Assembly (NCBI RefSeq): GCF_017742995.1
Contig: NZ_CP072425.1
Span: 2,852,001 to 2,916,000, forward strand
Length of the DNA stretch: 64,000 nucleotides
Direction: 5' to 3'
Source: Pseudoalteromonas viridis
GTDB lineage: Bacteria > Pseudomonadota > Gammaproteobacteria > Enterobacterales > Alteromonadaceae
The notes beneath the pieces are model-generated. The model did no database searches and was not told the origin of the DNA. It saw nothing but the letters and a program-made list of their open reading frames with translations. Each line of letters opens with the position of its first letter. Position 1 is the first letter of the stretch. Positions 1 through 8,773 of the stretch are shown in pieces. The translations under genes and the position numbers were made by a program.

Positions 1-2
1 TG

Positions 3-722
3 TTGTTCGGTCTTGGCATAGTTGAGGAAAAATCACCGGCGTTATTTCGTTTTACGGGGGAGGAGGGTGACGTTAGCGCCAAAATATCGCCTGTGAGTAT
101 GCGGGAATTTGGCAAGCTGAGCTCTGCATATGTGCGCTCAGAGCCAAAGTTATCAGCGCTGGATATAGGCATGCCTGGGATCAGCCTGAGCCTATTAGAC
201 AAAAGTAAAACGGCTTATTTTGACTTTGCATCGTACCCGACACCCGAGCAAGTGATGTCGCACTGTGATGCACTGCAGGCCAGATTAAAAGCGGCCGGTT
301 CGCGCTATCTGATCATCGACTTCAGGGGCAATCGTGGTGGTAACTTTTACGCGGGCCTGGCATTGTCTGCCTGTTTATTGCCGCTGGATCAGTTTGACTG
401 GATGCAGGGGGTTTATGTGTTATCCGACGGCGCGACGTTCTCTGCCGCCATGTCTAATACTGTGCAGTTCAAGCAGATCCTGAATGCCAGAGTGGCTGGC
501 ACGCCAACTGGCGGAGATCCCAACCATTTTGCAGAAAATAGCGTGTATTCTTTGCCTAATTCAGGGCGGCGGTTCAGCTTGTCTAAGCGTTATTACCCGT
601 TCAGCGACGTGCAAAGCGATGCGGTGTATCCGGATATCCAGATAGCGCCGAGCTGGGAGGATTATCGTCAGGGGAAGGATACGGTACTCAATGAGGTGTT
701 AGCTCAACTGAGTTCACTTTAA
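3..722 (+). CDS. S41-family peptidase-like protein, C-terminal part
   Basis: The reading frame enters from the left edge, so only the last ~239 residues are present and the true start is outside the window. The visible part resembles the catalytic domain of S41 (tail-specific/C-terminal processing) peptidases. It has a strand ending in IDFRGNRGG (residues ~105-113 of the visible part), a short segment TFSAAM whose serine (~147) sits where the S41 nucleophile lies, and a following GTPTGGDPN stretch (~164-172) like the family's GxxTGG loop. No PDZ domain is visible, though it could lie upstream. The substrate is unknown. Many marine bacteria carry such secreted S41-like proteins of undefined role. 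The family call is fairly sure; activity is not. Confidence 0.7.
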   Translation: MFGLGIVEEKSPALFRFTGEEGDVSAKISPVSMREFGKLSSAYVRSEPKLSALDIGMPGISLSLLDKSKTAYFDFASYPTPEQVMSHCDALQARLKAAGSRYLIIDFRGNRGGNFYAGLALSACLLPLDQFDWMQGVYVLSDGATFSAAMSNTVQFKQILNARVAGTPTGGDPNHFAENSVYSLPNSGRRFSLSKRYYPFSDVQSDAVYPDIQIAPSWEDYRQGKDTVLNEVLAQLSSL

Positions 723-888
723 ATTGCTTTTTATTTAACATTTGGGAGGGTTTTATGTCGCTGCATGCACTTTAAAGGCGCCTAAATATTTGATTTAAAA
801 ATTCACTTGTTAATTTTATTTTTTATTTATGTGAAATTTATTTCTGTGCCACAGGTCTTGTTGTATGAATTTTAAAAGGAGATACAAC

Positions 889-1932
889 ATGACCACATTA
901 TGCAAACCAGCGACTTTCTACCCTGAGCACTTAGTCAATGCCGATGATATCATGACTGTGATTGAAATTTGTCACCCCGATAGCCCCTACAAACAGCGGG
1001 CGTTTGAAATGATCCAAAACACCGAAGTGAAAAACCGGCACCTGATCTTACCTCTGACTGAGGTTGTTAAGCTTGGGGACTTTGGCGCGCGGGCTGCTCG
1101 TTATAAGGATGCGGCCATCGACATGGCCGAAACCGTTGCCAGGGAGGCGATAAACAATGCCAAACTAGATACGGCCGAGATTGATATGGTGATAGCCACG
1201 TCCTGCACCGGATTTATGATGCCCTCGTTAACCGCGCACCTGATCAACCGCCTGGACTTGCCAAACGAAACCAAGCAAATTCCTATTGCACAACTGGGTT
1301 GTGTGGCGGGGGCCTCGGCGATTGGCCGGGCGTTTGAGTATTGTCAGAATCGTACCAACAGCAATGTTCTGATCGTCTGCGTTGAAACCTCCTCATTGTG
1401 TTTTCATAAAGAGGCCAACCGCTTACAGGACTTTATTAGCGATGCGCTATTTGCCGACGGCGCAGCGGCTGTGGTAATGCGGGGTGACAGCCAGGTGCCA
1501 GGCCTTAAGCTGATTAATAATCAGAGTGTGACCATTAAAGATACCATGCCTTACATTGAGTATGATATTACCCACCAGGGTTTTAAGTTTTCTCTGGATA
1601 AGGAAGTTATGCACTCAATTCCCCATGTAGCACCTTATTTGCAATCATTTTGCAGACGCAGCTTGTCGCGCGATGCCAATCAGGTCGACAGCACCATTTT
1701 TCATACCGGTGGTAAGCGTATTCTCGATGAGCTGGTTCGGTGTTTATCGCTTGAGCCTGAGATGGTTGCACGCTCACGTGCTTGTCTGGCCGAAACGGGC
1801 AACACTTCCAGCGTGGCTGTCATTGATGTCTTGAAGCGTACCTTTGACAGCGCCAGACGCGGCGATGCCAGCCTGCTTGCGGCTTTTGGCCCCGGGTTTA
1901 CCTCAGAGATGAGCGTAGGCGTGTGGCACTAA
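889..1932 (+). CDS. Type III polyketide synthase, PhlD-like
   Basis: This 347-residue chalcone synthase-superfamily enzyme would build a small polyketide by repeated malonyl-CoA condensation on one active site. The catalytic triad is intact: Cys138 in QLGCVAGA, His272 in FHTGG and Asn305 in GNTSS. Segments such as TSCTGFMMPSLTAHLIN, KRILDELV and LLAAFGPGFT closely match my memory of PhlD, the phloroglucinol synthase of fluorescent Pseudomonas, and the catalytic Cys number is the same. An upstream in-frame ATG at 865 would add eight residues, but AAAAGGAGA lies just before the ATG at 889, so that start is preferred. No phlACB-type acetyltransferase genes or other tailoring genes are adjacent. 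Phloroglucinol as product is an inference; a long-chain pyrone product cannot be excluded. Confidence 0.88.
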   Translation: MTTLCKPATFYPEHLVNADDIMTVIEICHPDSPYKQRAFEMIQNTEVKNRHLILPLTEVVKLGDFGARAARYKDAAIDMAETVAREAINNAKLDTAEIDMVIATSCTGFMMPSLTAHLINRLDLPNETKQIPIAQLGCVAGASAIGRAFEYCQNRTNSNVLIVCVETSSLCFHKEANRLQDFISDALFADGAAAVVMRGDSQVPGLKLINNQSVTIKDTMPYIEYDITHQGFKFSLDKEVMHSIPHVAPYLQSFCRRSLSRDANQVDSTIFHTGGKRILDELVRCLSLEPEMVARSRACLAETGNTSSVAVIDVLKRTFDSARRGDASLLAAFGPGFTSEMSVGVWH

Positions 1933-2222
1933 GTGATGCTCAGGCTAGAACAAGGTTAAAAACCAAAGCCGCCTGGATAAACAATCATGCAGGTTGGTTT
2001 TGGGCACCTGCCAGCGGGTAAACCATGCTGCCAAGCGGGCCGCTATTCAGAGTGACGGACCAACTATATGCGCATTTTTAAATCGCATTTTTATTTTGAT
2101 ACTGCCATGCAGATTGCAAAAGCTTCTTTCAATGAAATTTTAAAACCTTTAATTTCAATGGTTTAAAATTAGCCTCATGCTTGCAATCTCCAATGTAGCA
2201 AAACAAAACGTTGGAGAGTCAC

Positions 2223-4289
2223 ATGAAAAAACTAGTCTTTGGAGCCTGCATCTTTTCTGCAGGGTTATCGGCCGCCCCGTTCGACACATGCCCGTCAAAA
2301 GCATTCCTGGTGCAGGGCAATACAGCAACTATGTACGGTGTTAATCTGGTGTCGGGGTCGTATACCACCTTTGCGCAAAGTGTAGGTACCAATAATAAAC
2401 TCAACGGCATAGGGTTTAGTGTTTATGACCGCTACATCTATGGCTGGGATTACAGCAATAAAGACATTGGTCGTGTAGGAAAAGATTACGTTCTTGAGCC
2501 CATAACAACGTCTGGGTTTCCGGATACGCACTTTTATGTGGGTGATGTTGCCATTCATGAAAACGCATTTTACGTTTATAAAAAGGGTGCCAGCCTGGGC
2601 CTGTACCGTGTATCGCTCGATGAAGACAGCGGCGACTATCTGCAAGCACAGCGGATCATTGATGGCAGCGCACTCAACCTCAATATTTTTGATATGGCGT
2701 TTGCGCCCGATGAGAATGCCAGCCTGGCCTACAGTGTAGACAGCAATGGTAATTTGCATCGCATTGACGTATCGAACGGCACCAGCACCAACCTGGGCAA
2801 TGTGGGTCAGTCGGGCACATTTGGTGCGGTGTATTTTGACGTTGAAAGCAACTTTTATATCAGCAGAAACCAGGATGGTCATGTTTTTAAGATTGATATA
2901 AGCAACCCGGCTAACACCCAATTATTTGCCTATGGTCCGCTGTCGAACACCAATGACGGTGCACGTTGCGCAACAGCCCCCATTATTGATGACACGCAAG
3001 AGCCAACCATTGACTACGGTGATGCTCCCGACAGTTATGGCACGTCGCTTAGTGCCAATGGTGCACGTCATCATATTGGCGACTTATTTTTTGGTCAGAG
3101 CGTGAGTGCAGAGCATATGCCCAAAGCGGTCGATGATGACAATGGCATTAGCTTTTTAACCAATTTAGAAACCGGGTACGAGACGCTGATCTCCTTTACG
3201 CTATCTAAGCCCGGCTATGTGAATGGCTGGATTGACTGGAACGGGGATGGACAGTTTCAAGCTGCGGAGCAAGTGGTCAGCCAATATCAGGGCGTTGCCG
3301 GTGAAAACCGTATTTTGGTGCCGGTACCCGTTGATGCGGTGGCTGGCGATACCTGGGCCAGATTCAGAGTATCTCACAATCGTGATATTGCCCCTCAGGG
3401 GGGCATTGATAATGGCGAAGTGGAAGATTTAAAGGTATCCGTTGTTGCCAGCAGCCTGATCCAGAACTCGACCTCGTGGAAAACGGCGGCATTTGAAGAC
3501 TTGTGGCCGCAAAAAGGCGATTACGATTTTAATGATGTGGTAGTCAGATATCGTGTGACGACCAGCCAGGTTGGTAACCAGGTTGTTCGCTATCACATTG
3601 AAGGGGCGCTTATCGCGGTGGGTGCAGGTTACCACAATGCATTTGCCATCCGCTTAAAAGACATTGCCCGTCGGGATGTGGATGAAGCGCAGATTGAGCT
3701 GACCATTGATGGCACGCAACACGCTGGCAGCCCGCTGGAAGCCAACAGAAACGAAGCCATAGTGGTGATCTTTGCCGACACCAGAGAGATGGTGCCGGTT
3801 CAGCCAGGCTGTAAGTTCTTTAGAACTGAAAGCGGCTGTAGTGATATCCAAAGAGCACCTTATCCGTTTGAAATTCCTATACCACTGGCGACCAGTTACA
3901 ACGCAAGCGTTGCGACAAACAGCAAGGTGGACCCGTTTATTTTTGCAGTTGATGGTCATTACCACGGTCCTTTTGTTGACCAAAACAATGGCCGAGGCTG
4001 GGAAGTTCACCTTAAAAATCATGAGCCAACCGAAGCCTTTGATAGCAGCTATCTAAATCAGGGGGATGATACATCGTTAACCAATGGATATTTCCAAACC
4101 TCAACGGGTTTACCCTGGGCTCTGATCATTAATGCTCAGTGGGACCATCCAATGGAGCGCGTGGATATGTCGGCCGCATACCCGCAATTCGCAACTTTTG
4201 CTGAGTCGGCAGGCGCACTTAATGCCACCTGGTTCGAATACCCGGTACCTGACTATCAACACACCATCAGCAACGCAGCACAAAACTAG
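2223..4289 (+). CDS. Secreted LruC-domain protein with GEVED-like domain
   Basis: This is a 688-residue exported protein. It begins with a typical Sec signal peptide (MKKLVFGACIFSAGLSAA). Residues ~25-250 show repeated short beta-strand units with YSVDSNGNLHRIDV-type motifs, suggesting a propeller-like fold. Around residue 266 starts a GDAPDSYGT...DDDNG segment typical of GEVED domains. From ~410 comes the LruC domain, marked by FEDLWPQKGDYDFNDVVVRY. LruC proteins are secreted or surface proteins of unknown function found in marine Proteobacteria and Bacteroidetes. The start at 2223 is chosen because GGAGAG precedes it and it gives a clean signal peptide. A small lipoprotein gene follows after 9 nt, so the two are probably co-transcribed and may work together at the cell surface. 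Confidence 0.8.
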   Translation: MKKLVFGACIFSAGLSAAPFDTCPSKAFLVQGNTATMYGVNLVSGSYTTFAQSVGTNNKLNGIGFSVYDRYIYGWDYSNKDIGRVGKDYVLEPITTSGFPDTHFYVGDVAIHENAFYVYKKGASLGLYRVSLDEDSGDYLQAQRIIDGSALNLNIFDMAFAPDENASLAYSVDSNGNLHRIDVSNGTSTNLGNVGQSGTFGAVYFDVESNFYISRNQDGHVFKIDISNPANTQLFAYGPLSNTNDGARCATAPIIDDTQEPTIDYGDAPDSYGTSLSANGARHHIGDLFFGQSVSAEHMPKAVDDDNGISFLTNLETGYETLISFTLSKPGYVNGWIDWNGDGQFQAAEQVVSQYQGVAGENRILVPVPVDAVAGDTWARFRVSHNRDIAPQGGIDNGEVEDLKVSVVASSLIQNSTSWKTAAFEDLWPQKGDYDFNDVVVRYRVTTSQVGNQVVRYHIEGALIAVGAGYHNAFAIRLKDIARRDVDEAQIELTIDGTQHAGSPLEANRNEAIVVIFADTREMVPVQPGCKFFRTESGCSDIQRAPYPFEIPIPLATSYNASVATNSKVDPFIFAVDGHYHGPFVDQNNGRGWEVHLKNHEPTEAFDSSYLNQGDDTSLTNGYFQTSTGLPWALIINAQWDHPMERVDMSAAYPQFATFAESAGALNATWFEYPVPDYQHTISNAAQN

Positions 4290-4298
4290 GAGAGCATC

Positions 4299-4859
4299 AT
4301 GAACAAATTAATCGTCATTCTTATCCCTTTTATGTTGACGGCGTGCGGTGGCGGCTCGGGTGGCTCAGAAGGGCAAAGCCAGCCTGCGAGCAGCACAGCG
4401 CAGGTGAATACATCAAGCACCACTGAGGCACAACCGAATGAAGTCGCTTTGCAAACTAGTGCGGCTGAGCCGCAACAGAACAGCGCGCAAGAGCAGGGTT
4501 TGAACGAACAGCCGGTGGAAGAACAAGTGCCTGCTGGAGAGGGAATGGAAGCGGTGATTGTGGATGAGTCGTTTGATTTTCAGACCGATGTGCCGCTAAC
4601 CGTCTCTGTTGCACCAAATGTGGTAAACAGTCGTGCCTATCTTAATGTTTGCAAGCAAGGCGCCGCGCTCATCAACGATGATAACTGCTTTTTACGAGCG
4701 CCCGTTGATAGCACTGGATTAACGGTCCAAATTGAACTGCCACACTCAGAGCAAAAGTTAACAGCCGAGATCTGGTATTACAGTACAGGTGTTGAGCCGC
4801 TGGTGTATAGCTGGGAGTTTGATACGCGCCAGCAACAGCAAGCCTGGACCATAAACTAG
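4299..4859 (+). CDS. Putative lipoprotein, partner of the LruC protein
   Basis: This 186-residue protein starts with a lipoprotein signal and lipobox (FMLTAC, Cys at residue 16) followed by a glycine-rich stretch. A long Gln/Glu/Ser/Thr-rich low-complexity linker (to ~residue 85) probably reaches away from the membrane. The last ~100 residues form a more conserved-looking beta-rich domain with two cysteines in VCKQGAALINDDNC. The start has AGGAGAG nine bases upstream. The gene follows the LruC gene by 9 nt and is closed by a hairpin terminator, so the pair forms a two-gene unit. I do not recognise the C-terminal domain; a cell-surface anchor or assembly partner for the LruC protein is inference from context only. 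Confidence 0.7.
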   Translation: MNKLIVILIPFMLTACGGGSGGSEGQSQPASSTAQVNTSSTTEAQPNEVALQTSAAEPQQNSAQEQGLNEQPVEEQVPAGEGMEAVIVDESFDFQTDVPLTVSVAPNVVNSRAYLNVCKQGAALINDDNCFLRAPVDSTGLTVQIELPHSEQKLTAEIWYYSTGVEPLVYSWEFDTRQQQQAWTIN

Positions 4860-4907
4860 CCTGTGACATAGAGCAAAATTCGTGGTGACTCACGATAGTC
4901 CAACGTA

Positions 4908-4938
4908 AAGCATACCCCAGTATTGAGGTATGCTTTTT
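4908..4938 (+). terminator. Rho-independent terminator of the LruC-lipoprotein unit
   Basis: A 9-bp stem (AAGCATACC paired with GGTATGCTT) with a 10-nt loop is followed by a run of T. It lies ~50 nt after the lipoprotein stop codon. Confidence 0.8.
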
Positions 4939-5041
4939 TAATTCAATCACACTCTGGGTTAGTGGTAACAGCCTGCCTGTGGGTAAAGTCGTTTCATGGC
5001 TAGTTAGCCACTTTATTGTATAATTTAGTAAACACCCTTGA

Positions 5042-6985
5042 ATGACCCGGGTTATGTATAAAAAAGCCTTTCTCGCGCTGAGTTTATTTTTTGTTTCTAT
5101 GCTGATTGTGGCAACCCTGGATACCTTTTGGTTGCACGGTGCCAAAATGCAGCGCCCAGCTCAAGCACCCTTAGTAATACCGCCCGAAGATCAGTTAAAA
5201 CAGCGAGACCCATCGCACCCGCTGCTCGATATGTATGCACTGGCCGCACAATCGCCGCAGGCGGCATTATCGCAACTGGCTCAGTGGCAACAAGACAACC
5301 CTGATTTAAAGCCAATCGAAACCGTGTATGTGCTGTGGACTGCCAGGCGCGCCGCGAGCGACGATAACGAACGCGCTGCGTTAGATAAGCAGCTCTCTGA
5401 ATTGGCACAAAAACATCAGCTACACTGGTTGCAGGCTTGGGTTGCACAAGCCCGGACAAAGGTTGCGCTGCGCACAGGCGACCTGGAAGCGGCGCGCACT
5501 GCGATTGTGGAAGGGGCGACGATTGCGCAAAAACACCATGTCGGGTTTCTTTTAACAGAGCTATACAACACGGCTGGTGTAGTTTTTAACGCAACCAATG
5601 AGCTGGTTAAGGCGCAGCAGTATTTTCTGAAAGGGATAAAGCAGGTTGAAGCGTGGCCTGATGACCGCCTGCATGCGCTGTTGCACAATAATCTTGGGCT
5701 TTTGTATGTGCACCTGGAACAATGGCAAAACGCATTAAAGTACCTGAGTCAGGCCGAAACACTCTACGGCCGTTATACCGGTGCTACCCCTGAGTACATG
5801 TCTATGATCTTGCTGAACCAGTCTTTTGCACATAACCGCGCCGGGCAAGTCAGCCAGTCCAGAGAGAAATTCGAACAGGCGCTTAGCTATCTGGATGAGG
5901 AGTCAGGGGACTTCTATCGGATTGTGGCACTTAAAAATGAAGCCAGGTTGCTTAATCTGGAAAAAGACCTTGATGGCGCGACACAAAAAGCCACCCGCTG
6001 CACCAATATGACCAGCGCAGAACACTATCCGATGCAGCACGGGATCTGCTGGCTGGAGCTGGGCTTTGCGCATTTTGCTGGCGGAAAAATTGATGCTGCA
6101 CAATCGGCAACCCAGTCGGCCGTGGCGGTTTTTAGCCAGCTTAATCACACCCGCTGGCTGCTCAAAAGTCGGCTTTTTCTGGCGCAAGTACTGGAAAGTC
6201 AGGGCCAGGCCGCAGCGGCACTGGCACTGCTGAAAGAGGTCAGGGTAGAGGAAAAAGCCATGATCATGAATGAGCTGGTTGCGCTGGATACCGCCCTGGA
6301 AGTGCAGCAAATTGCTCAGGAGCGAGACCTGTTAAGTGCTCAAAGCCGGTTATCTAACCTTGAACTATTGCTTGATAAACAGCGCTTTAGGCTGTTGGTG
6401 TTGTGGCTGATCCTGGCATTCACCGGCGCCGGGTGGCTGGCATTGCGGGCCAGGGCAGTCAGTAAAGACAACCGCCGCCTGTACGACTTGAGCTTTGTTG
6501 ATCCGCTCACCAAAGCGGCCAATCGGCGTTTATATCAGCAGGAAATGACAAAGCCGAAAAGATTGCGCACCGATGCGTTGTACAGGCTGGTGGTGATCGA
6601 CCTGGACCACTTTAAACAGATCAACGACAGTTATGGCCATGATAAGGGAGATGGGGTGCTGGCCGAGGCGACAACCCGGCTGCAAAAGTTTGTTGCCGAT
6701 GATGAATTGTTTGTCCGCTGGGGCGGTGAAGAATTCCTGATGGTGGCAAAAGAGCGCGATGATTTTCAGGCATTTAGCCAAAACATGGTCAATGCACTAA
6801 GAGACGCCCCATTTAAACTTGGAGACACCACACTGAGCGTGACCGCCTCGTTTGGTGTCAGCCATGCGATGAATGTACAGCAGCTGGGCGCATCGGACGC
6901 AGCATTTAAATGTGCCGATCAGTGCCTGTACCAGGCCAAAAGCAATGGCCGGGATCAGGTAGTAATGCCCGAAGCAACCCAGTAA
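5042..6985 (+). CDS. Membrane TPR-sensor diguanylate cyclase (GGDEF)
   Basis: This 647-residue protein would make cyclic di-GMP. It has an N-terminal signal anchor (residues ~5-27), a large periplasmic part built of TPR-like helices (~60-400), a coiled region, a membrane segment (~450-470) and a cytoplasmic GGDEF domain. The active-site loop is GGEEF at 561-565, and DLDHFKQINDSYGHDKGD supplies the metal and guanine contacts, so it should be active. The RxxD inhibitory site expected just upstream reads AxxE, so product inhibition is probably absent. The start has no clear ribosome site; the ATG at 5054 (MYKKAF) is an equally good alternative. This domain order is common in Alteromonadales; the ligand sensed by the TPR part is unknown. 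Confidence 0.85.
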   Translation: MTRVMYKKAFLALSLFFVSMLIVATLDTFWLHGAKMQRPAQAPLVIPPEDQLKQRDPSHPLLDMYALAAQSPQAALSQLAQWQQDNPDLKPIETVYVLWTARRAASDDNERAALDKQLSELAQKHQLHWLQAWVAQARTKVALRTGDLEAARTAIVEGATIAQKHHVGFLLTELYNTAGVVFNATNELVKAQQYFLKGIKQVEAWPDDRLHALLHNNLGLLYVHLEQWQNALKYLSQAETLYGRYTGATPEYMSMILLNQSFAHNRAGQVSQSREKFEQALSYLDEESGDFYRIVALKNEARLLNLEKDLDGATQKATRCTNMTSAEHYPMQHGICWLELGFAHFAGGKIDAAQSATQSAVAVFSQLNHTRWLLKSRLFLAQVLESQGQAAAALALLKEVRVEEKAMIMNELVALDTALEVQQIAQERDLLSAQSRLSNLELLLDKQRFRLLVLWLILAFTGAGWLALRARAVSKDNRRLYDLSFVDPLTKAANRRLYQQEMTKPKRLRTDALYRLVVIDLDHFKQINDSYGHDKGDGVLAEATTRLQKFVADDELFVRWGGEEFLMVAKERDDFQAFSQNMVNALRDAPFKLGDTTLSVTASFGVSHAMNVQQLGASDAAFKCADQCLYQAKSNGRDQVVMPEATQ

Positions 6986-7106
6986 CAGGGCACTGAATGT
7001 AAAGGCTATGTCACAAAAAAATCATCTTCTGTAAAGAAATTTTGGGCAGTTTTTGTTCCAATTTAACGAATATCAAGGATACAATGCGGGTACTTAAGGA
7101 GAAAGT

Positions 7107-8006
7107 ATGCTGCAAAACACCCTACGCCACAAAATAAAGAAACGCTCAATCATGCTGCTGGTCTATCCCTGCCTGGTTTTTTTCTGGCTGGTAAGCCTTG
7201 GCCCGGAGTTAGCCCTGAGCAATTTTCATAAGCAAATACAGATTGCCCTGACCATGGTGTTCGGCTCCTTTATTGCCGGCGGCACGGCGCTGGGTGGCGG
7301 TGCGGTCGCGTTTCCGGTGATGACCAAAGTGCTGGCGATTGAACCTGCCACCGCTAAAGTGTTTTCGCTGGGTATTCAATCCTTTGGCATGGTTGCCGCC
7401 ACACTGACCATTTTGTTTTTTAAAATCCGTTTTTATCATCGAGTCGTATTTAACGCATTAACTGGCGCAATCCCGGGAGTGATCGTCTCTTTGCTCTGGT
7501 TAGGTGATCTGCTGCCAAGGCTGGCGGTTAAATCATTATTCAGTGTCCTTTTGGTGTTGTTTGCCATCACTTTGATAAAGCAGCTCAGAGTGGGGATCCA
7601 GTCTCATATCCACGAATGTTCAACCGACTACCGAGCCATTCCTTTGGTGGGTTTTATTGGCGGGCTGGCCAGCGGCCTGGTTGGCTCAGGAGCCGATATC
7701 TTTATCTTTGCCTATCTCGTTTTAATACTGAAAAAAGACATCAAAGTCGCGACGGCAACCAGCGTGATCATCATGGCCGTCACCTCAGTGGTGGGCACTT
7801 TTACCAATATTGCGTTGCTACACACACTAACCCCCGACATTCAGTTGATGGTGCACGCCGCAATCCCCGTCGTGATCATCGGCGCGCCACTCGGCGCCCT
7901 GGTGTGTGCAAAACTACCAGAGCGCGGCGTGGTTAATATGCTGCTGACACTCATCGCACTGGAAACCGGCTTTACCACCTACGAGTGTGTCAGATTGTAT
8001 CTGTAG
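7107..8006 (+). CDS. TauE/SafE-family membrane permease
   Basis: This 299-residue integral membrane protein has about eight hydrophobic segments arranged as two related halves. It carries the glycine-rich motif GGTALGGGAVAFPVM early in the first half and GGLASGLVGSGADI in the second, the hallmark of the TauE/SafE (DUF81) family. Members export or import small anions such as sulfite, sulfoacetate or related organosulfur compounds; the substrate here cannot be read from sequence. AAGGAGA six bases before the ATG supports the start. It stands alone, with no taurine or sulfur-oxidation genes beside it. It is the last core-looking gene before the accessory block. Confidence 0.8.
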   Translation: MLQNTLRHKIKKRSIMLLVYPCLVFFWLVSLGPELALSNFHKQIQIALTMVFGSFIAGGTALGGGAVAFPVMTKVLAIEPATAKVFSLGIQSFGMVAATLTILFFKIRFYHRVVFNALTGAIPGVIVSLLWLGDLLPRLAVKSLFSVLLVLFAITLIKQLRVGIQSHIHECSTDYRAIPLVGFIGGLASGLVGSGADIFIFAYLVLILKKDIKVATATSVIIMAVTSVVGTFTNIALLHTLTPDIQLMVHAAIPVVIIGAPLGALVCAKLPERGVVNMLLTLIALETGFTTYECVRLYL

Positions 8007-8311
8007 GCAGAAATAGCCTGTATGGAGCTGACATACGGGTTCTGTACCCCTAGAGTGTGCCGATAAAACTATTGGCTGTTGAGTCGCAGTAAGTATAAGT
8101 GTGATAAGGAAGTACACTGGCTTTTTTTAAAAACAGTCTGCGATGATGGTTATCCAGACATCGAGAGTAGGGCAATATCAGGCCATGAAGGCTAATCCAG
8201 CGCCCATTACGTTTTATGAGACAGGACCCAATAGCGAAAAACATTCAACGATGGTATTTTACGGCAATCTTGATAGTGGGCACATATTAGCTTCTTATAT
8301 AGGATGCAGCA
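8007..8311 (+). other. Intergenic region, left flank of accessory block
   Basis: These ~305 nt hold no convincing gene. A 63-codon open frame (8143-8334) has no ribosome site and overlaps the next gene, so it is not called. No strong terminator or repeat was seen. Confidence 0.4.
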
Positions 8312-8662
8312 TTGATATTAAGAAAAGACATTGATTATTCAACCTATTCGCTCAGCGAGCTAAAAGAGGCCTGGCTTAGCGTAGATGATTACGCATATCC
8401 CGAAAGAGCAATAGAGATCTACACACGCATAAAAAATTTGGAACCTGAAGATGATAAGGGAACGGCTGAAGGTGGGGCAGAGGAAGCAACACACTGGTTT
8501 GAGGACCTATTGTCTTTTATTTTTAAACCACGCAATAACTTTCCGGATACCACCTTCAGCGATGAACTACTTGAACAAAGCAATGCAGAAATGAAAGAAC
8601 AAAGAGTGTTGGCAATGATAGAAGCCAGACGCAAAGCTGGGGGACCTGATACACAGCCATAG
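8312..8662 (+). CDS. Small hypothetical protein
   Basis: This is a 116-residue soluble, acidic protein. The first ~35 residues (DIDYSTYSLSELKEAW...YPERAIEIYTRI) follow a pattern seen in many small bacterial proteins, where a short helical unit 'Y-S-L-x-E-L ... I-D-x-x-A-Y-P-E-R' precedes other domains. The rest is low-complexity and helical, with a short hydrophobic patch (LLSFIF). The TTG start at 8312 has AGGATG about five bases upstream. It lies 111 nt before the FliF-like gene on the same strand, so the two may be expressed together. I do not recognise a function. Confidence 0.5.
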   Translation: MILRKDIDYSTYSLSELKEAWLSVDDYAYPERAIEIYTRIKNLEPEDDKGTAEGGAEEATHWFEDLLSFIFKPRNNFPDTTFSDELLEQSNAEMKEQRVLAMIEARRKAGGPDTQP

Positions 8663-8773
8663 AAGTGATATAGCCAGCGCTAGGCTTCCACGTATGCTGT
8701 CTATCATGTTAACTGGATATCGCCGTGAAATATCAAACAAAGCAAATGGTTTTTATTTTTCCAAGGATTAAAC

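Noticed and set aside
2295..2921. A 208-codon minus-strand open frame under the LruC gene.
   Set aside because: It lies fully inside a well-supported gene, with no ribosome site and no family pattern.
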